Source: Amia ocellicauda
Taxonomy: Eukaryota > Chordata > Actinopteri > Amiiformes > Amiidae
DNA length: 64,000 nucleotides
Direction of reading: 5' to 3'
Assembly: GCF_036373705.1 (NCBI RefSeq)
Contig: NC_089868.1
Span: 17,590,520-17,654,519, forward strand
Below are positions 12,516 to 27,500 of the stretch, in pieces (position 1 is the stretch's first letter; each line of letters opens with the position of its first letter). Position numbers and translations under genes: made by a program. A model generated the notes under the pieces. It searched no databases and had not been told where the DNA came from. It worked only from the letters and a program-made list of their open reading frames with translations.

Positions 12516-15500
12516 ATTATGAAAGTGGTAATTATTCCGTAGAGTTATTGGAATGAATTGATTTAAAATGAAAGCCTTTGAGAAGTTCTGAGACTACATT
12601 AAACAATGGTAATAGCTGCCACAGATTAGGAGTTACATCCCCAGCTATCTTAATCAAAGGTTTAGTGAGAAGATTACTCAGCAGCCTGTGGGTAATTTGT
12701 TGAGGAAGCTTTGAAAAATGTTTAATATCCCCACAGCGCTTGCCAGGCCCGTTGCGCAGTCGGAAGCTCTGTGGGTTTGGCCCTGCTCTGTGTGAGGTCC
12801 ACCTACGAGAAGTGAGGAATTAAAGTCCTGGCAGCACAAACATGGGTGGAACCGCAGGAAACACATCATACAAATCTCACATTTAGCTTTCATTAAACAA
12901 GGTAAGCAGGTCTTCCGCTTGAGTGAATTTAAAAATTGGACCTGTCCTTCATTGAGCCCTGCTGTCTCTCTCTCAGCACAGATCCAACAGTTTTGTAAGA
13001 ATAAACAATTGAATCCTTCATTGTACTTAATAGTGCCATGCCGGCCAACTCTAGTATACTAGAATGGAAATATATTAATGGGAATATGACATCATCTCAT
13101 TCAGACATTATCTCTTCACTTTGCCTCGTTAGAGTTTCCCTACTTCTGTCCTGCGTAGACGGAGGGAACGAACAAAGTCATTAGATGCTGATTTAAACCT
13201 GTTGCCTTGCATTCCAGCCATACAAACACACCGTCTCCCTGGTTTATATCCCGAGACTATAAACATAACAATGCAATGAGCAGCAGTGAAAATACCAATC
13301 AAACACTCAGGAACAGTGCTTCGGTAGCGATGAATTAAAATGAACATATGCCACAACATATAAAAAGCCAATTAGAAAAAGACTCGGGAGCTTTTTAATT
13401 GGCATTATGGGAATTCGTACGGACACGTACTCGCCTTACCCGTAGAACGCATAAAAGAAATATTGATTCAAGCAAGAGGTAGAATCAATTTGTGTTCATT
13501 ATTTGGTGCTCGAGCAATAATACCTTCCTCAGGAGACTCTTTCAGAAAGGAATAATTTACCTTTCTGTTAAAGTAAATGTTTATGGCATTCCACACATTT
13601 TTGGCAGGGTGTGTGTGCGTAGCAGCCCTGTGTTTGGCCTGTGTGCGTGTGTGTGTGCGCGCATGTGTGTGTGTGTGGTCCTGCTGGCACTCAGCAAGGG
13701 GCCGGAGCGGCTGGGAGGTGGGTGGGGAGGATGGGAACAGGAAGCTGTTACAGATGTACCTGGCAGGCCCTCTCCTGACACCAGCACACATACTCCAGCT
13801 GTCCAGCGGTGTGCCCAGCACTGTGCGGTTGAACACAAGGCACATTCAATCTTGGGGGGAGCAACACCACCCTGGAGGCACAGAAAAACAAACGCTTCAG
13901 GACCTCCAATGTGTTCTTTCATACATGCACTCACAAACACAAACACACATGCACATTGTATACACAATGAATGATCAACCAACTGCTATTTAAACAAACA
14001 ATGTATGTTAGTCAAAAAAGAAAAAACATACTTTAAAGAATATCCTACAGAATTCAGCAGATTAACCACCAATCACGTTCATGTATAAAATGAGAACATG
14101 CAAACATGTTGAATGTACTGGAAAATCAGCCCAAAGTCAAAGGCTCAAGAGAGCACTCTTTCTTTTTTTATTTGAATGTTAAACTATTCTCCCTAACCGC
14201 TAGCAATGATTGAACAGCGAAGGAAAAAAAAAAAAAAAAGCTTTATGTTAACATATCAAAATTAATGATATGAACAAAAGACCTTAATCGTGACCAAAAA
14301 CATTCCCCCTGCCTGTATGGTCACTATATTGCTGATCCAAGTTTATAAATACCCAAAATACACAGCATTCTTAAAAACCCATCCATAAGTCAAAACGGAA
14401 TATATGGATTCATAACATATGTCAAATTCTGATTGAAATGTAACTCTTATATATATAATGAAAAGGAGTTGTTTAAGATGATTACAAATGTAAAAAAATC
14501 TGAACCTTGCATGTGGTTCCCCCTTGTGGTCAGTGGAATGAATTTGGCATATTTTGTAATGTTGTTTTTGGATAAGACTTTCAGATTTCCAACTGGCTTT
14601 CTCCTTCCTTGTGTGATTGGAGAATAACATGGCAAGTGACAAGACACTAGAGAAATGGTTCACACAAAACATAAGATATATTGTTGAAAGGTATTTTTGC
14701 CAGTGCTCTGGAGATCTAATGCCAGTTTGCCACCTGTGCCAGCCCTCAACACTGATGCTGTGGAAAAACACAAATATATCACAAATATAATGCCCATGTT
14801 GTTTTGAAAAAAAAAAAAAAAAAACCTCTATAATTCATGCACAATTCTTGCCTTTTTTGTTTAAATAATGAAAACATTCCTGTAGTACTATTCATGAAAT
14901 TAAGCAATGAAAGCCATAAATGGAATAGTATTTGCAAGGGACTCAAGTCTGCTGACATCTGACATTACATCTGACTGCACCCCTTATACTTCGATCCAAC
15001 ACCACAGTAAATAAATATATCTGGCGATAAAGGGGTTAATAGAATCCGACGCAGGAATGAGAATTCCTGGTTGTGGCGGCTGGTAGCAGCTTCCGGTTGC
15101 TCTGGGAAATCTGCTAAACTGAAACCATCCTGTGAACCCCAGAGTGGGAATAAATCATCCCTAACTAGCCCCCTCACACACCATACTGAGCCCCGGCCAA
15201 AAAAACAATGGCATATGTTTCTTTTCTTTTTTCATGCAACAGGATTCGTCTTTCCCAAGCTTTTAGCATGATCCCCTCGCAAAAGTGTTCCGCAGCAAAC
15301 CAACTAAGCCATTTCATAAAAAAAGGTCATATTTAATACATCCTGGGAAAACAAGCTACAGCCCAACAAAACTGAGAGAGCAGAAGTGTTGATACTGCTG
15401 TGATCCACAAGCTGAACGATTTGTGTAAATAATGGGTTCTGACATCAACAACAGTATTTTTAATAGGGTTCATAAGGCACTGTTGAAAGGACTGACAACA

Positions 15501-18500
15501 ATGTTAAAGTAGGAAAGAGTTGATTTGTTTTTGATTTGAAAACATTTCTTCTGCTCCTCCTGTTATATGCAGTATGGAGAAATATTTAATGACAAAACAT
15601 ATAATTACCTCACCAGGACTGAACAATAACCTCACTTCAATCTGTAAATAATTTAGTTAATTCAGTTCACTATGAAAAATAAACCTGGGGGATTAAAAGG
15701 GTAATACCTAGAAGTCAGGTGATTTGGCGCCATCTTCTGATAGACTTTCACTCAACCAAGTGAAAGAGACTAGTGAGTATAGTCTGACAAGCATGTTTAC
15801 CAGCAGTTTAACATCATAGTAGCTCTTTCTTTGATAGATTAATTATTTAGAAAATATCAAATAACTGTTCAAAGCCCAAACATAGTAAAACATTTAGATT
15901 TTTATTAATGAAAAAGAAAATCACTGTCATTTTTAAAGATTCCTTCGAGTAATAGTTTAAACATCAGAAGACCTTTCTCACTTACTTAAGCAGCAATGAA
16001 GAAAATCTCAATAAAAAATTAAAAGCCATACATATCTTCTTTTAAAATGCATTTTAGTTGGTGGGCAGATATAAACTGCAATTAATTATATTGAATCTCT
16101 TCAAGCCATATCAGTGTGCTGAATATAATATCTGCCTGTCCTGATCACAGGTAGATTAGAGAGAGTTGAGAGAGAGGGTTTTCACAGAGACACCATTATT
16201 TCCAACTATCCCGGCAGACCTGTCTGAAACAAAAACATTTTGCATTCTGTTAATTTAAATAGAACTCTAAACACACACTATTGAAAATATTGTTAAATAC
16301 ATATATACTTTAAAGGTCTTCCATGTTGGAAATCAGTAAGCCTTGAGCACGATTCCTTTCCTTCAAGGCTATACATTGTGATTTACAACACTGTAACACA
16401 TTTGACTGGTTAGTGCACTTTTTCTGGCCCAAACATTTATATATATATATAATATGATGTAGTATATTAAAAAGGAAATATAGTCATTTTCAAACAATCA
16501 TTATATTGCTTAGCAGACACACAAAGTCAGCTACCTATGCCATTGTCAGCCTCCCAGAGTACTGTCATGGCTGCCTTATAACGTGGTGCTGAGGCCATGG
16601 CTGTTTGGGAGAAGCCGTTTGAAGGAAAGGGTTAACCTTTAGTTGCTCCCAGTGGCACCAAGGATCCCCTAGAGCGCACTGGCATGCTAAATAAATTCCC
16701 TTTTCATTTCCAGTACAATGGCTCTCAGTGTGAAACAATAGGGACCACCTTTAAAGTGCTCCTCGGTTGAGCCCCAGCCATGTTTTAAGTGCTCCTCGCT
16801 CCTGAAAAGCACCCCAGCCACCCCCCACAGGAGGGTCTGAGTACCTCTTCTTTAGGTCCTTGGCTGTAAGCCTTCACTGTTTCACAAAGAGCCAGACCAG
16901 GCCCAGCCAGTTTTATGGAACAAAGATGGTAGCGAGGCCTTTACTACTTCTTTTATTTATTCTCAGACAGCCCAGTAAGCACATGCTGTCTCCATTCTTT
17001 ACCGGCCAAAAAAAAAAAAGCAGAAAAAGAAGAAGGGGAAGGAACTCTGTAAGCCATTAGGTTGAGTTCTTAAAGTGACAACAAAACCTGTTCCAGCCTT
17101 CTGGGCATGATCTGATGTCCACGTATAAAAGTAGATATGATGCCTGTAGATACACTGTATATAATGGACTGAATTGGAGTTTGATGAATACATAAAGAAA
17201 CAAAAGAGAGAAAGCAGTCTCTGCTGGCAAGAGCTAATTATATATTAACTAACCTGCTAGTATTGATTTTGCTTTACAATCTGACATGCTTTATCATTAT
17301 AGGAGATGGTTTTACAACACCAGATGGACCTATAATCCACTATTCCTTATTCATTAACCAATGCAAAGCAATGCTCAGAATATCTTCTCGTGCCTACAGA
17401 TAAGTATTACCTTTTTGAGACTGTGGCAGACATCGTACAGTCTGGGACCTTGAAAAAGGGGAACCTTCTTTGTTGACATTTTGAAGGCAATTTTGATCCA
17501 TCTCCTGAGGTTCCCTCTAAAGGCCTGGGGATCCAAATTGCTCTGGGCGTCCCTGACAGGCCACTGACCCCTCGACACAACCATCCATTGGCCGACTGGA
17601 CAGAAGCTGACCTGCTGAGTTCTCTGCACTGAGGGGTTCTTCTGTGACGAGAGTTAAGTAACCAAGCCCTGCCATCTACAATAAAGAAGATCAACTGAAA
17701 CCTAATTCACAGAGATAATGGGATTTTCTAGTATTATGTGTGGGTGTTTTCCCACAATAATATTACATGACAGAAAATGCACCTTTTAGGCTCGCCCCTG
17801 GAGGTAGCAATGTGGGAGTCGTGCGTGCGGCTGTCTTCCAGGCCTCCACGCATTGTGCCTTGTACGAGGAGCTGCTGTCAGGCCCAAGTGCTTCGTCACG
17901 TGACGCCGCTGTCACCCCGAGGAGCTTTCTGTGAGCGCGCAGGGCAATGTCTCATCAGGATCTGGCTTTCCACATTCATACAGTTCACATTTTTAAAATA
18001 GTAATAACAACAATTAAACATACATTTTCAGGGCCATGCCATCCTTTCAAAAAAAGGCACATTAAAATAACTCTCTCCTCCCTGGATGAAAAAACAATAT
18101 GGTTGCAAGAAAACAGTTGCTTCATAGACAGTTAAAAGCTGCATGGGTGGGTATTGACTGATACTCAAGACTGAATTAAATATTTATTTGGAAAAAACGT
18201 TAAATTATGTAAATATAATACTGAACAAAATGTATACCTTCTTCCACTTCTTGCTCCGAGTTGCTTACTCTGTGATGGCGCACAGAGGTTTGTGTCTTTA
18301 TCATCTTTTACAGTCACCTGTGCACATATGATATATGCATTGGTTGTCACTTATACAAATAGGATTGAGCAAACATGATTAAAGGCTATGATAATGCCTG
18401 GTCACCTTGTAACAAAATACGAACAATAGATACAATTATGCATGTCAGGCTCCCAAATGTTTTAAAAGTAACTGATCACTTTTGAAAATACAGGTATACA

Positions 18501-21500
18501 TTACTGATTTATTACAGGGCAGTTCTGTGATGTGTGCAGATAACCCTGATCAAATGTTTACTGTAGTATACCATGGTAAAACTGCAGTAAAATGTATGTC
18601 AGCAAGGTGAAATCATGGTAATGCACAGAGAGATGTATTAAACCATGACACAAGAAATGTAAAGCTATGACAAAGAAATGACAGTGTACAGTGCACATTT
18701 ACTTTTGTAGGGACTTTACCAAGCAGGTAGTGCATCTGTTGAGGCAAATGTATTTGCATATTCATATATTCAAATGTTGCCAAATGTTGCAAAAATCTCA
18801 AAATGTCAAAGGGAGTCTGATTCACCAGTTATGTCTGAATTTTAGAACACTAAACATAATTTTCCAGAATTACTCATCCCTTCTGACCTGGTGTTCAAAG
18901 TTGATCTTTCTTGTCGGTCTTGATTGCTCTCTGTCATAGTTCAGTGTTCTGCCATTACATGGATTGAGGTAGTCACTACCAAGAAACAAAAGTAGGCTTA
19001 CACTAAACTTCAAATGTAACACGCATGTATCTTTTCATACCGTGTAATGCCCTAATAGAGGAACAGTGAAACTAAGATACAAGTGTTAATTCAGGTGTTT
19101 AACAAATCTTTTTTGTCATATATTAGCTTTTTGCATAAAATAAAATAAAATAATATATATGAATGAATTTGCTATATTAATACAATTGCTATTTAAATTG
19201 ACAAAAGATTTGGACAGCTGAATGTCAATATCAAGACACTGAAAAACAAAATCCCAATGTCCACCTGTCTTTGGCCTCCCATGTCTGTCCTCTCTCCTCC
19301 GTGAATTCCTCTGAAGACAGATCAATATGTCCTGCTTCTTGTGAGGTCTACAGGATGACAACTGAAGCTTATTAGAGGAGCAGGATGTTGACTATGCCGC
19401 ACACAGATCAGTTTCCTGCTCGTGGAGAATCACCACAGGTTCTCACGCAGGAACTTTATCACCGAAAAACAGTCACATCCTCCTTTAAAAGCTGGGAATG
19501 ATAATTTGAACCAAACAGAATTGCAAGCCTTTCCCTATTACAGTTATTTACGAAGATATCAGTATAATTCAGTTGATTAAAAGTGACTGTGAGGAAAGTC
19601 AAACATCTCTATATAAATGCTATCATATGTTATGTCAAACTCTACTTTATATGAAGAATGAACTGCACAGATATTACCATTGTGTTCTCTGCAGACAACA
19701 TGTGGTCCCTGTGACTTTTCCAACTAGGAATGGCCGCCTTCAGTTCACAGTTCAGCTTTGGTCTAACAGAGACACACAAAGGACCTTCAAGGTCAGTCTA
19801 AATAAACAAACAAGTATTAATGAATACAAGAAAAATAATAATCTTACAACCTAATTTATAAGTAAAAGATACAAACACATCATAGATGTGACACTCAAAT
19901 CCAGATCTACCTACATTGCCAAAAACACCATCATAATACTACTAATAATAATTATAATAAGATCACACTAAGATCTCTAATGCTCAATATGTGTTTATAG
20001 ATGTAGCATTTTAGGCATTTTGCAGAGATAGATCATACCGCTGTCCTTCCACGCTCTGCTTCCATGTAGACTGGCAGTCCTGTTGAATTGCATGCCGGGA
20101 TTGGCATATCACCCTTCTCTGTTCGGACAACAGAACTACTCAGGAAACATGTAGCTAAAGATAAATCATTTCTGGATTCTGCTGAGATAAACAAAATATA
20201 TATAAAAAATCATACAATGGCTTACTTATACATACGTTCTCTTAAGCAGTGCTTTATCTTAATATAGCTAGCATTACAAATTACCTGGATTCCTAACAAA
20301 ATGATCCTTATTGCAGATACACATATTCCACATAACATAACATAACATACGGAGCATGTGTTTTATAAAGGAAAATAAACCTAGAAAACTTCTGGCAATG
20401 GCAATACCTGGAGCTTGGATGCGTTCCACTTGGCCAGAGAATGGAGTCTGAGCACATTTCTTTATCCTGCTCGAACTAGGAAGCCTAATACAGACAACAT
20501 ATTGCATGTGATGCACTAGTGAATTCATAATAAAGTGCCTTTTAAAATAGACAAATGCATAGATAAACATTTGATAAGCATAATGATTACAGATAGTCTT
20601 TCTAACTAAAGACTTGACTCCCTAACTCGTGACGCTAGTTAATATAGCATTGACCTTTTGTATGTCCCTATATCATTATATAAGTGAATTATGACTATCA
20701 GTAAATGTTATTGCATTCCAAAATAGGTCTTGCACTTGTGTTGTTTTCAAATTTTAAAAACAGATTTCCTTAACACATTTATTAAGACAACTGCATGTAT
20801 GTAATGCAGATCAGTTGAAACAGTTAACAGTGGCTTTGGCCTACCCTTCAACTTTTTGAGATTTTTTGAGGAAATAACTATGTCTTTTTCAATATTGGCC
20901 TTTGTTTGATTTTTACGGTTTTCTGCAGTTAAAGGAGCAATGTCCTCAGCTACAGTGGTCTCATACAAACCCCTGGTGTAGCATCTCACTGGCCTGGAGC
21001 ACAGCAGAGAATGGTCTCCGGGGCAATGCCTGGCTGGCCTGGAAGGAATGATACATTATTTTGTGTCATCATTATGCTCTGTTCTGTCTGTGTGGTATAA
21101 CTATATACAGAGATCACTAGGACTACAGTGCAATTGCGATAACACCTAACAATCTTAATGTCATGACTTTAGCAAGACTTCAACTTGTGCTGAACTACAA
21201 ACAAGTCAGAAAATATATCTTTGGCTTGTTCTGTTCGGAAATTCTTCTTCTCAGACTCTATCTCCGAGTGCCAGTCTCACCTTCTTTGTGGTCAAAACAC
21301 TGATCTTACATGACGTGAATGTGTTGGCGGTGCAGCTCGTACATTAGGAGCGATAGATACTCACTGCAAGGACGAAGTGTGCCTGGGTGCTGTGTGCAGG
21401 CCAGCTGGCCAGGCAACGCTGGCGGCTGTGCCACTGCTGGACTCTGTGGGTAATGTAGGCGGCGGCCACCTCTACTGCCTGTTTTCCATCATCCTGCCAC

Positions 21501-24500
21501 ACACAACACAGCCCACACTTCAGTCATTTACTACACAGATTTGTGATTTGATGTGAGAGGTTTAAATGTTTGGCTTTACTCGCTGGTCTGGCACTGTTGA
21601 CTGCTGGAGATGTAAGTCTAAGTCCCAGTTAAGACGACACTGCTGTACTCCAGAGTAGGTACTTTACAGATTGCTTGAGCAATAACCTAACTGTATAAAG
21701 CATCAGATGAATACATTAATAACCAGGAATGTTTATAATAGTATACAATGGTTTAAGTGTGGCCCAGTGTAATAAAGCACAGTGAAGGTATGCTGAAATT
21801 GTTAATGTATTGTGTTAAAAATGCAGAAACCCTTTGTTACATTTACAGAGGTATTAAGGGACGAATCTCAACTTCTTTCAACTACTGGGTTGTCAACCAT
21901 TGCCAATGTCATTCTACATTCCCATTCCCTTTCTACCAACTTCTAACAGTGTAAATGCAAGAATACATGGAAATATATCAATGTTTTTCAATAAATGCAC
22001 CAAAAGATTACCGTAACTTTAGAGAAAAGCAGATAAAAGATACTATAACTAAAAGAAAAACTGCTTCTAAGACCAGAAATAGGCTGAAACAAAGGTTTGG
22101 GATCCTTTTCCTTCGCTGCTGGAAGGTTGTCAAACCCAAACAGCTGTCTGGATGCAAACAAAAACAATTGCACTGCTTTAATAGGTTGAAAACATCCCCA
22201 CTTTTACAATACCAGCTTAAGTGTTGTTACAGGTGCAATGTCAGCTTCATTCGGGTCATAATTTCTACCTTCAGGTCGCAGTTCCCCTGTAGAATATGAG
22301 AGACTTTCTCCACTGTGTTGTGATCTCCAGTGGCGAGGGTGAGAAGCTCCTTGATGGGACTTTCTCTCCTGATTAAGGTGTAAAAGGTTGGCACCACAGC
22401 AAACAGGAGACACACCTCGGAGGCCAACAGAGTCAGGAACTGTCTGTGACTGAAAAAACAGCAGCTTTTTCAAACACGTGGCCATGAAAGACTTGTGCAG
22501 GACTGACCAAAAGGCAGTGAGGCTTTTAAACAGAATTCAAAGCGCTGGTCTTTACTTTGGAGACTTTCAAGGGCAATGGCAAAATTGGACAAGTGCATTT
22601 TGTGGATAGGTTTTTTGAAATCAGATTGCAGTACTTTTCCCAGTAGTAACAGAAAGGGAGTCTATTGGAGAGAGACACACCTGGAGGTCCTGCACTTCCT
22701 GATGAGCAGGTGGGTGGTCCTGCATTCTGGCCCCACCCCTCTGATGAGCTCCGTCAGCAGGAAGTACAAACTCACAAACAGCTGGTCGTACAGGCCCCCG
22801 CTCTGCTTGCACAACAACAACACCGCTCAGCAAATGGCACTCAGTGACCTCCCAGTGTGCAAAAAAATATTATTCCCCTGGCTCTATGTATACCCTCCAC
22901 TCATTTAGGTGACTAAACAAAGCGAAGCACCACTGTTGATTATAGCAATAATATAGAATCTACATTTATAATCATGAATATAATAATGACAACAGGAGAT
23001 ATTGTAAACTATAATGACAGCCTATTATAAAAAAAAGTATGTCGAAACTAGTTAGCTGGGGGTGGCCACCTGTCAGGAGCTGAAATGTGAAACAGATGTG
23101 CCAATTGCACTGGTCTTAACCAAGGTCATGTGCCAAGATTAGAGGTCAAACAACACGCTTGTTGATACAAACAGGCTTTACAGGGGCAACAAAAGTAGAT
23201 GGGAACTGGAAGATAAACCCAGCTCAACAGGCTGTATTGACAGATAGAGATTACAGCAAAGCCTGGGTCTGATAAGAAACCGAGACAATAAAATAACACC
23301 CAATAAGCTAATTTGTACATAAAAAAAATATATAATTATTTTACAATGTAATAGTTCTCAACAGTCCTTCACACACCCTCACAATCTGCTCGCAATGTCT
23401 GCTAGTTTTAACTGTAGGAGCTTTAGGACCCACTTTGAACCCTTTGGTTCTCGCTGGCTTGTTTTTCTAAATTAGTCTGCATTACTAATGAGTGATCGCC
23501 ACCCAGTGGTACTGCTATAAAGTGTATTCCTATTGGAAAAACACTGAAATTAATTTAAGATTGATAGGCTGAAGGTCAGCATCCCAATTAGTTTGTTGCA
23601 CAAAGCATCACTTCTTACACATTATAAACACCTCATTTATAACTTATTTAGACATTGTTGACCAAATTGGCATCACCTGGGGCCTTCTGTTTTGATATAC
23701 CCAATTCCATCCTCTCCATCCTGATGATTTTATTTTAATTATTTTATACAACACTTACACATATTGTTTCGTGGAACCCATTATCAAATTACAAACTCTA
23801 AAGCTCTCCTTGTGATTATAATGACTTAACGTCAATAAGTCTTAACGTTTAGAATAGTATTAATATTTCACAATTAACTGCCAATTCATATTTAATAAAT
23901 CTGCTGTGCATGTCTTGTACATAAAATAATAATGCACATCCTCCTTAGTGGTGCTTTGAAGAAAGTTAATAAGACTGTTTATGCTGCATTCATCCAGTGA
24001 ATGTAGGCTTGGCTTTGCCTTGCTTGTTTTCCAGTGAAACCAAGCACAAACCAAGTTGTAATACGTGGCTTCAAACAACAGTATACGAGTTCCTGCATGT
24101 CTATCAAAGTTAAATATTTGTTCATGGGTAAGACAGCTTAGAAACTGATGAAGTACATTACAGTCACTGTTTATCAAATCTAACACTGTCTTAAGCCATA
24201 CAGGTACATCCCACTGACACTCTTAAATTAAATCACACAAGGAAATAGCAGAATTGTTTGGATGGCTGGAACCAAATTCCAAATTGTGGATCGTCTGAGA
24301 GACAGTTTTGGAGGTGGTTCTTTTGCTGGGATTGCACATCATACAGCAGTATGCCTAAGACCTGCTTTTTACAATTCCACCTTGTTTTACCTCAAGAATA
24401 AATAGTTTTAGAGCTAAAATATGTAAACACAGAGTAAACTAAACATTTATTAGCTGAGAACTGTCAGCAGGTTTGCCATGCTCCCCTGAAATCAGGATTT

Positions 24501-27500
24501 CTCTTTATAAAATCTGAAATCAAGAAACTATGGACCGCTCTACCCTTGAACTGCTCTAGCTTGTGACCTCAGCAGTGGAGGATTAAGCTGTACTAATGGG
24601 TAATCATGAGGCGGTCACCTGTCTGGAGTCCTTGTCTAACTTGACTGCTCCCAAAAGCAGGGCTGCAACATTGACCTTCTGCAGAGGACTCAGCAAGAAC
24701 AGGTCAGGAGTGGAAACATTCCTACAGCAGAGAGAGCAAGAGAGACATCATATGACAATACATGCACAATACTTACAGCAGATTTAATCTTGCACTTTAC
24801 AGAATGGTTGGATGCACTTAGGAGTAACAAAACACAGCGTAAATTTCACATACCCAATCCAGTTGAGCTTGGTGGTTTTCAGAGTGTCTTGGATGAGCTC
24901 CAAATGCAGTCCAAACTCCAATGAAGCCTGACCACATTGCATCACAATTAAATAGTTAGCACCTTTACGTGAGTCAGCAGCTTAGAGTATAGGCACAATA
25001 TTGATTCATTACACAGATTAATGTGAGTAAAAGAATCCACCAAATTCCCAAGAACTAAGACCTGCATTTTAAGGAAAGGGGTCAAAGAAATGTAATATTG
25101 TTGTCTTTGTTTTTGTCTTTAAATCTCACCATTAAAATTAGCAGCAGCATGTTACATTTGTCCATTTCCTTGTCTCTCATTGTGACCAGTTCTACCATGA
25201 AGCCTTTGAGATTTTCTGCCAAGTCCCATCTGCAAAGGAAGCAAGCTTTTCGTCATGCCACTTCCCAGCAACACCTGCAGTTGGCCATTTACCTGAAATT
25301 GAAATGAAATTATCCCAGAAACACCAGCGTTTCGTTATTGATTTTCTAAAGAAGTGCTTAGACTGAACATGAACATGATAGACTGAAAACAAAAGTATAT
25401 GTGAAGGGAAGGACATGTCGAAGCATGGGCAAACTATCCCTGATTATCACAATACATTTTCGTTTCTTCTTTGTTTTTGTTTCAATTAACTTTGCAGACC
25501 AACAGTTCATGCTCTACAGGTCTTTGTAAGGTTCAAACAATGTATTTCAGAACACCAAAGAGGAACAGCATCTATGGAGGATGAGCTCAAGGGCAACCAA
25601 ACAACGTAAAATAAGTCTCAATTAAATCAAACAGATTGATTCCTAGATTGATTTGAGGCATTAGAAAGTCTGCAAAGTAACCTATACGTTTCTGATGAAG
25701 GCACAAATTGGGATATTCAGGCTGCTGTGAATAGGCATGTCCTTCCAGAGTGAACAAAAAAAAGATGTGGTGAGTCCAAATAGAAAGATCGCCCCTTTTC
25801 AATGTGTCCATTACTGACCACACCAACAATAAACAAACAGAATCAATCAGGACAGGGAGCGAATACTGACACAGGCTGACCCTTTTTGAATCGTAATGCT
25901 CTAATAAGAAAATGACATAACCTTTCGACATTTAAAAGCCAATTCAGACAGTGACTAGAGAAGCTCATCCGTAGATCCATAGTAGACCCATTTCTTATCG
26001 CCATTCATTTATTGGATCGTCTTTGACACCCCCCACCCCCTCCCCTCCACATTCTACTTATACTCCCCTTCAGCCCCCCCCACCACCCCTTTTTTTTTGG
26101 TTTCCCAGGCAACCCCTAACAAAGCCATCATTTTACCAATTTCCACAGAAACAGGTGCTGGCACAATGGCTGCTTCCTTCCAGACTGAAAGAGAAGGTTA
26201 GGAGAGGTTCATGGGAACCCGGGCGGACAATCTCAGGCCTGTCCAAGTGTCGTCCCTCTGCCCGCACATAAAAGGAGGCTAATTTGTTGTCGCTGTGTTC
26301 CCAGGGGGGGTTTTGACAAGTTTCTGTGCCAGGGAGTGATATTCATCTCAACTGCTGATAGGTCCACCTCTGACAAGGTTTTTTTTTTGTTTTTTTTTGC
26401 CGCAGAAACAAAACGGTTGTGTCATGCCTTCAAGATGTTTCAATTTAGCTTTGAGCGAGAGCGTCCATATCCCTGTTTTTTTAAAGGGCTGTTTGTGTGT
26501 CACATGTAAGCCTCTGATATCAAGCCTTTCATCTTTCTCATCCCTCTCGCCTCTTGAAGTTCTCCCTAAAACACTGAGGGACGCATTTATAGAGTTGAAA
26601 AGCATTTACTGGCACATTAAGGCTTTGGGGATACTACTCCTTGGGCCATACTCACAAAAGGTTAGCATGCCAGAAGATGCTTTGCGGCTCTATACACTAA
26701 CTGTTTTATGAATCCTACCCTTTAAATGCCATTGTTTCTTGTGTAGAACACAATGAAAGCATGTAAAAGCATGCAAATGTACTACAGATTTGTATTTAAA
26801 CATAACTTAATAGAACAGAATTTAAAGTGTAAAGTATGTGCTAAAAAATATAAATGTTCTCATAATTTAGAATGAATTGTAAGAGTTTTATGTGATAAAA
26901 TACTCAGTGACCTTGGGCTATTTAAATTCCAAGTCTAGTTAGGTAACCACTCGTGAAACAACTTAATGCTATGCATCAGAAATTTGTATTTAGGATGAAA
27001 CAGCTTGCCAAAATGTTAAGGTATGTATGCCTTAATACTTTGTGACATTTGACATTTTATTCATAACCACATTTAGAGTATTACAAATTAAACTAGCACA
27101 CTTATCTTGCACAATGTGTTGTATATTTCCCACCAAACACATTTGTTTGTATAGATTTAGTGACTGGAAATAGACTATTAGTATTGTGAATGTGTTTGAC
27201 TGTAAACAAAGGTTTCTTGAGAAAGGGGGAATACAAATTTCACAATACAGTGTCCAGCCACAGTGGAAGCACGGTAAAACAAACACGGATATGGTGAAGA
27301 ATGATGTTAGAAGTTGAAAATGGTGATTGGCTATATTCTGGAGGACAATGGTCCATGGGGCTTGATCTCAGCTGGATTCAACATCACAGCAGAAGAGGAC
27401 ATGTTACACTGTCAGGGGCCTTAATGTTGTAGTTTCTTTCCTGATCTTTTTAAAAGCAAGGCTTCCATAATCCTTTAGGCCACAGGCCCTAGTCACTAAA

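Larger units (their letters stand above)
9895..17410. other. long LRR-gene intron
   Basis: The largest intron within the phase-matched chain. It contains a 93-base AG run, a TG/CG alternating tract near 13605-13680 and poly-A runs near 14224 and 14806. I find no exon that fits the phase between exons q and r, and the direct q-to-r junction already keeps frame. Confidence 0.5.

Noticed and set aside
13468..13993. Four overlapping open stretches of 125-160 codons on both strands
   Set aside because: They arise from the TG/CG alternating tract, which is low in stops in all frames; Cys/Val- or His/Thr-rich translations with no domain.
22576..22908. 110-codon plus-strand open stretch
   Set aside because: It is the antisense shadow of LRR exon j, whose minus-strand reading has matched phases and splice sites.
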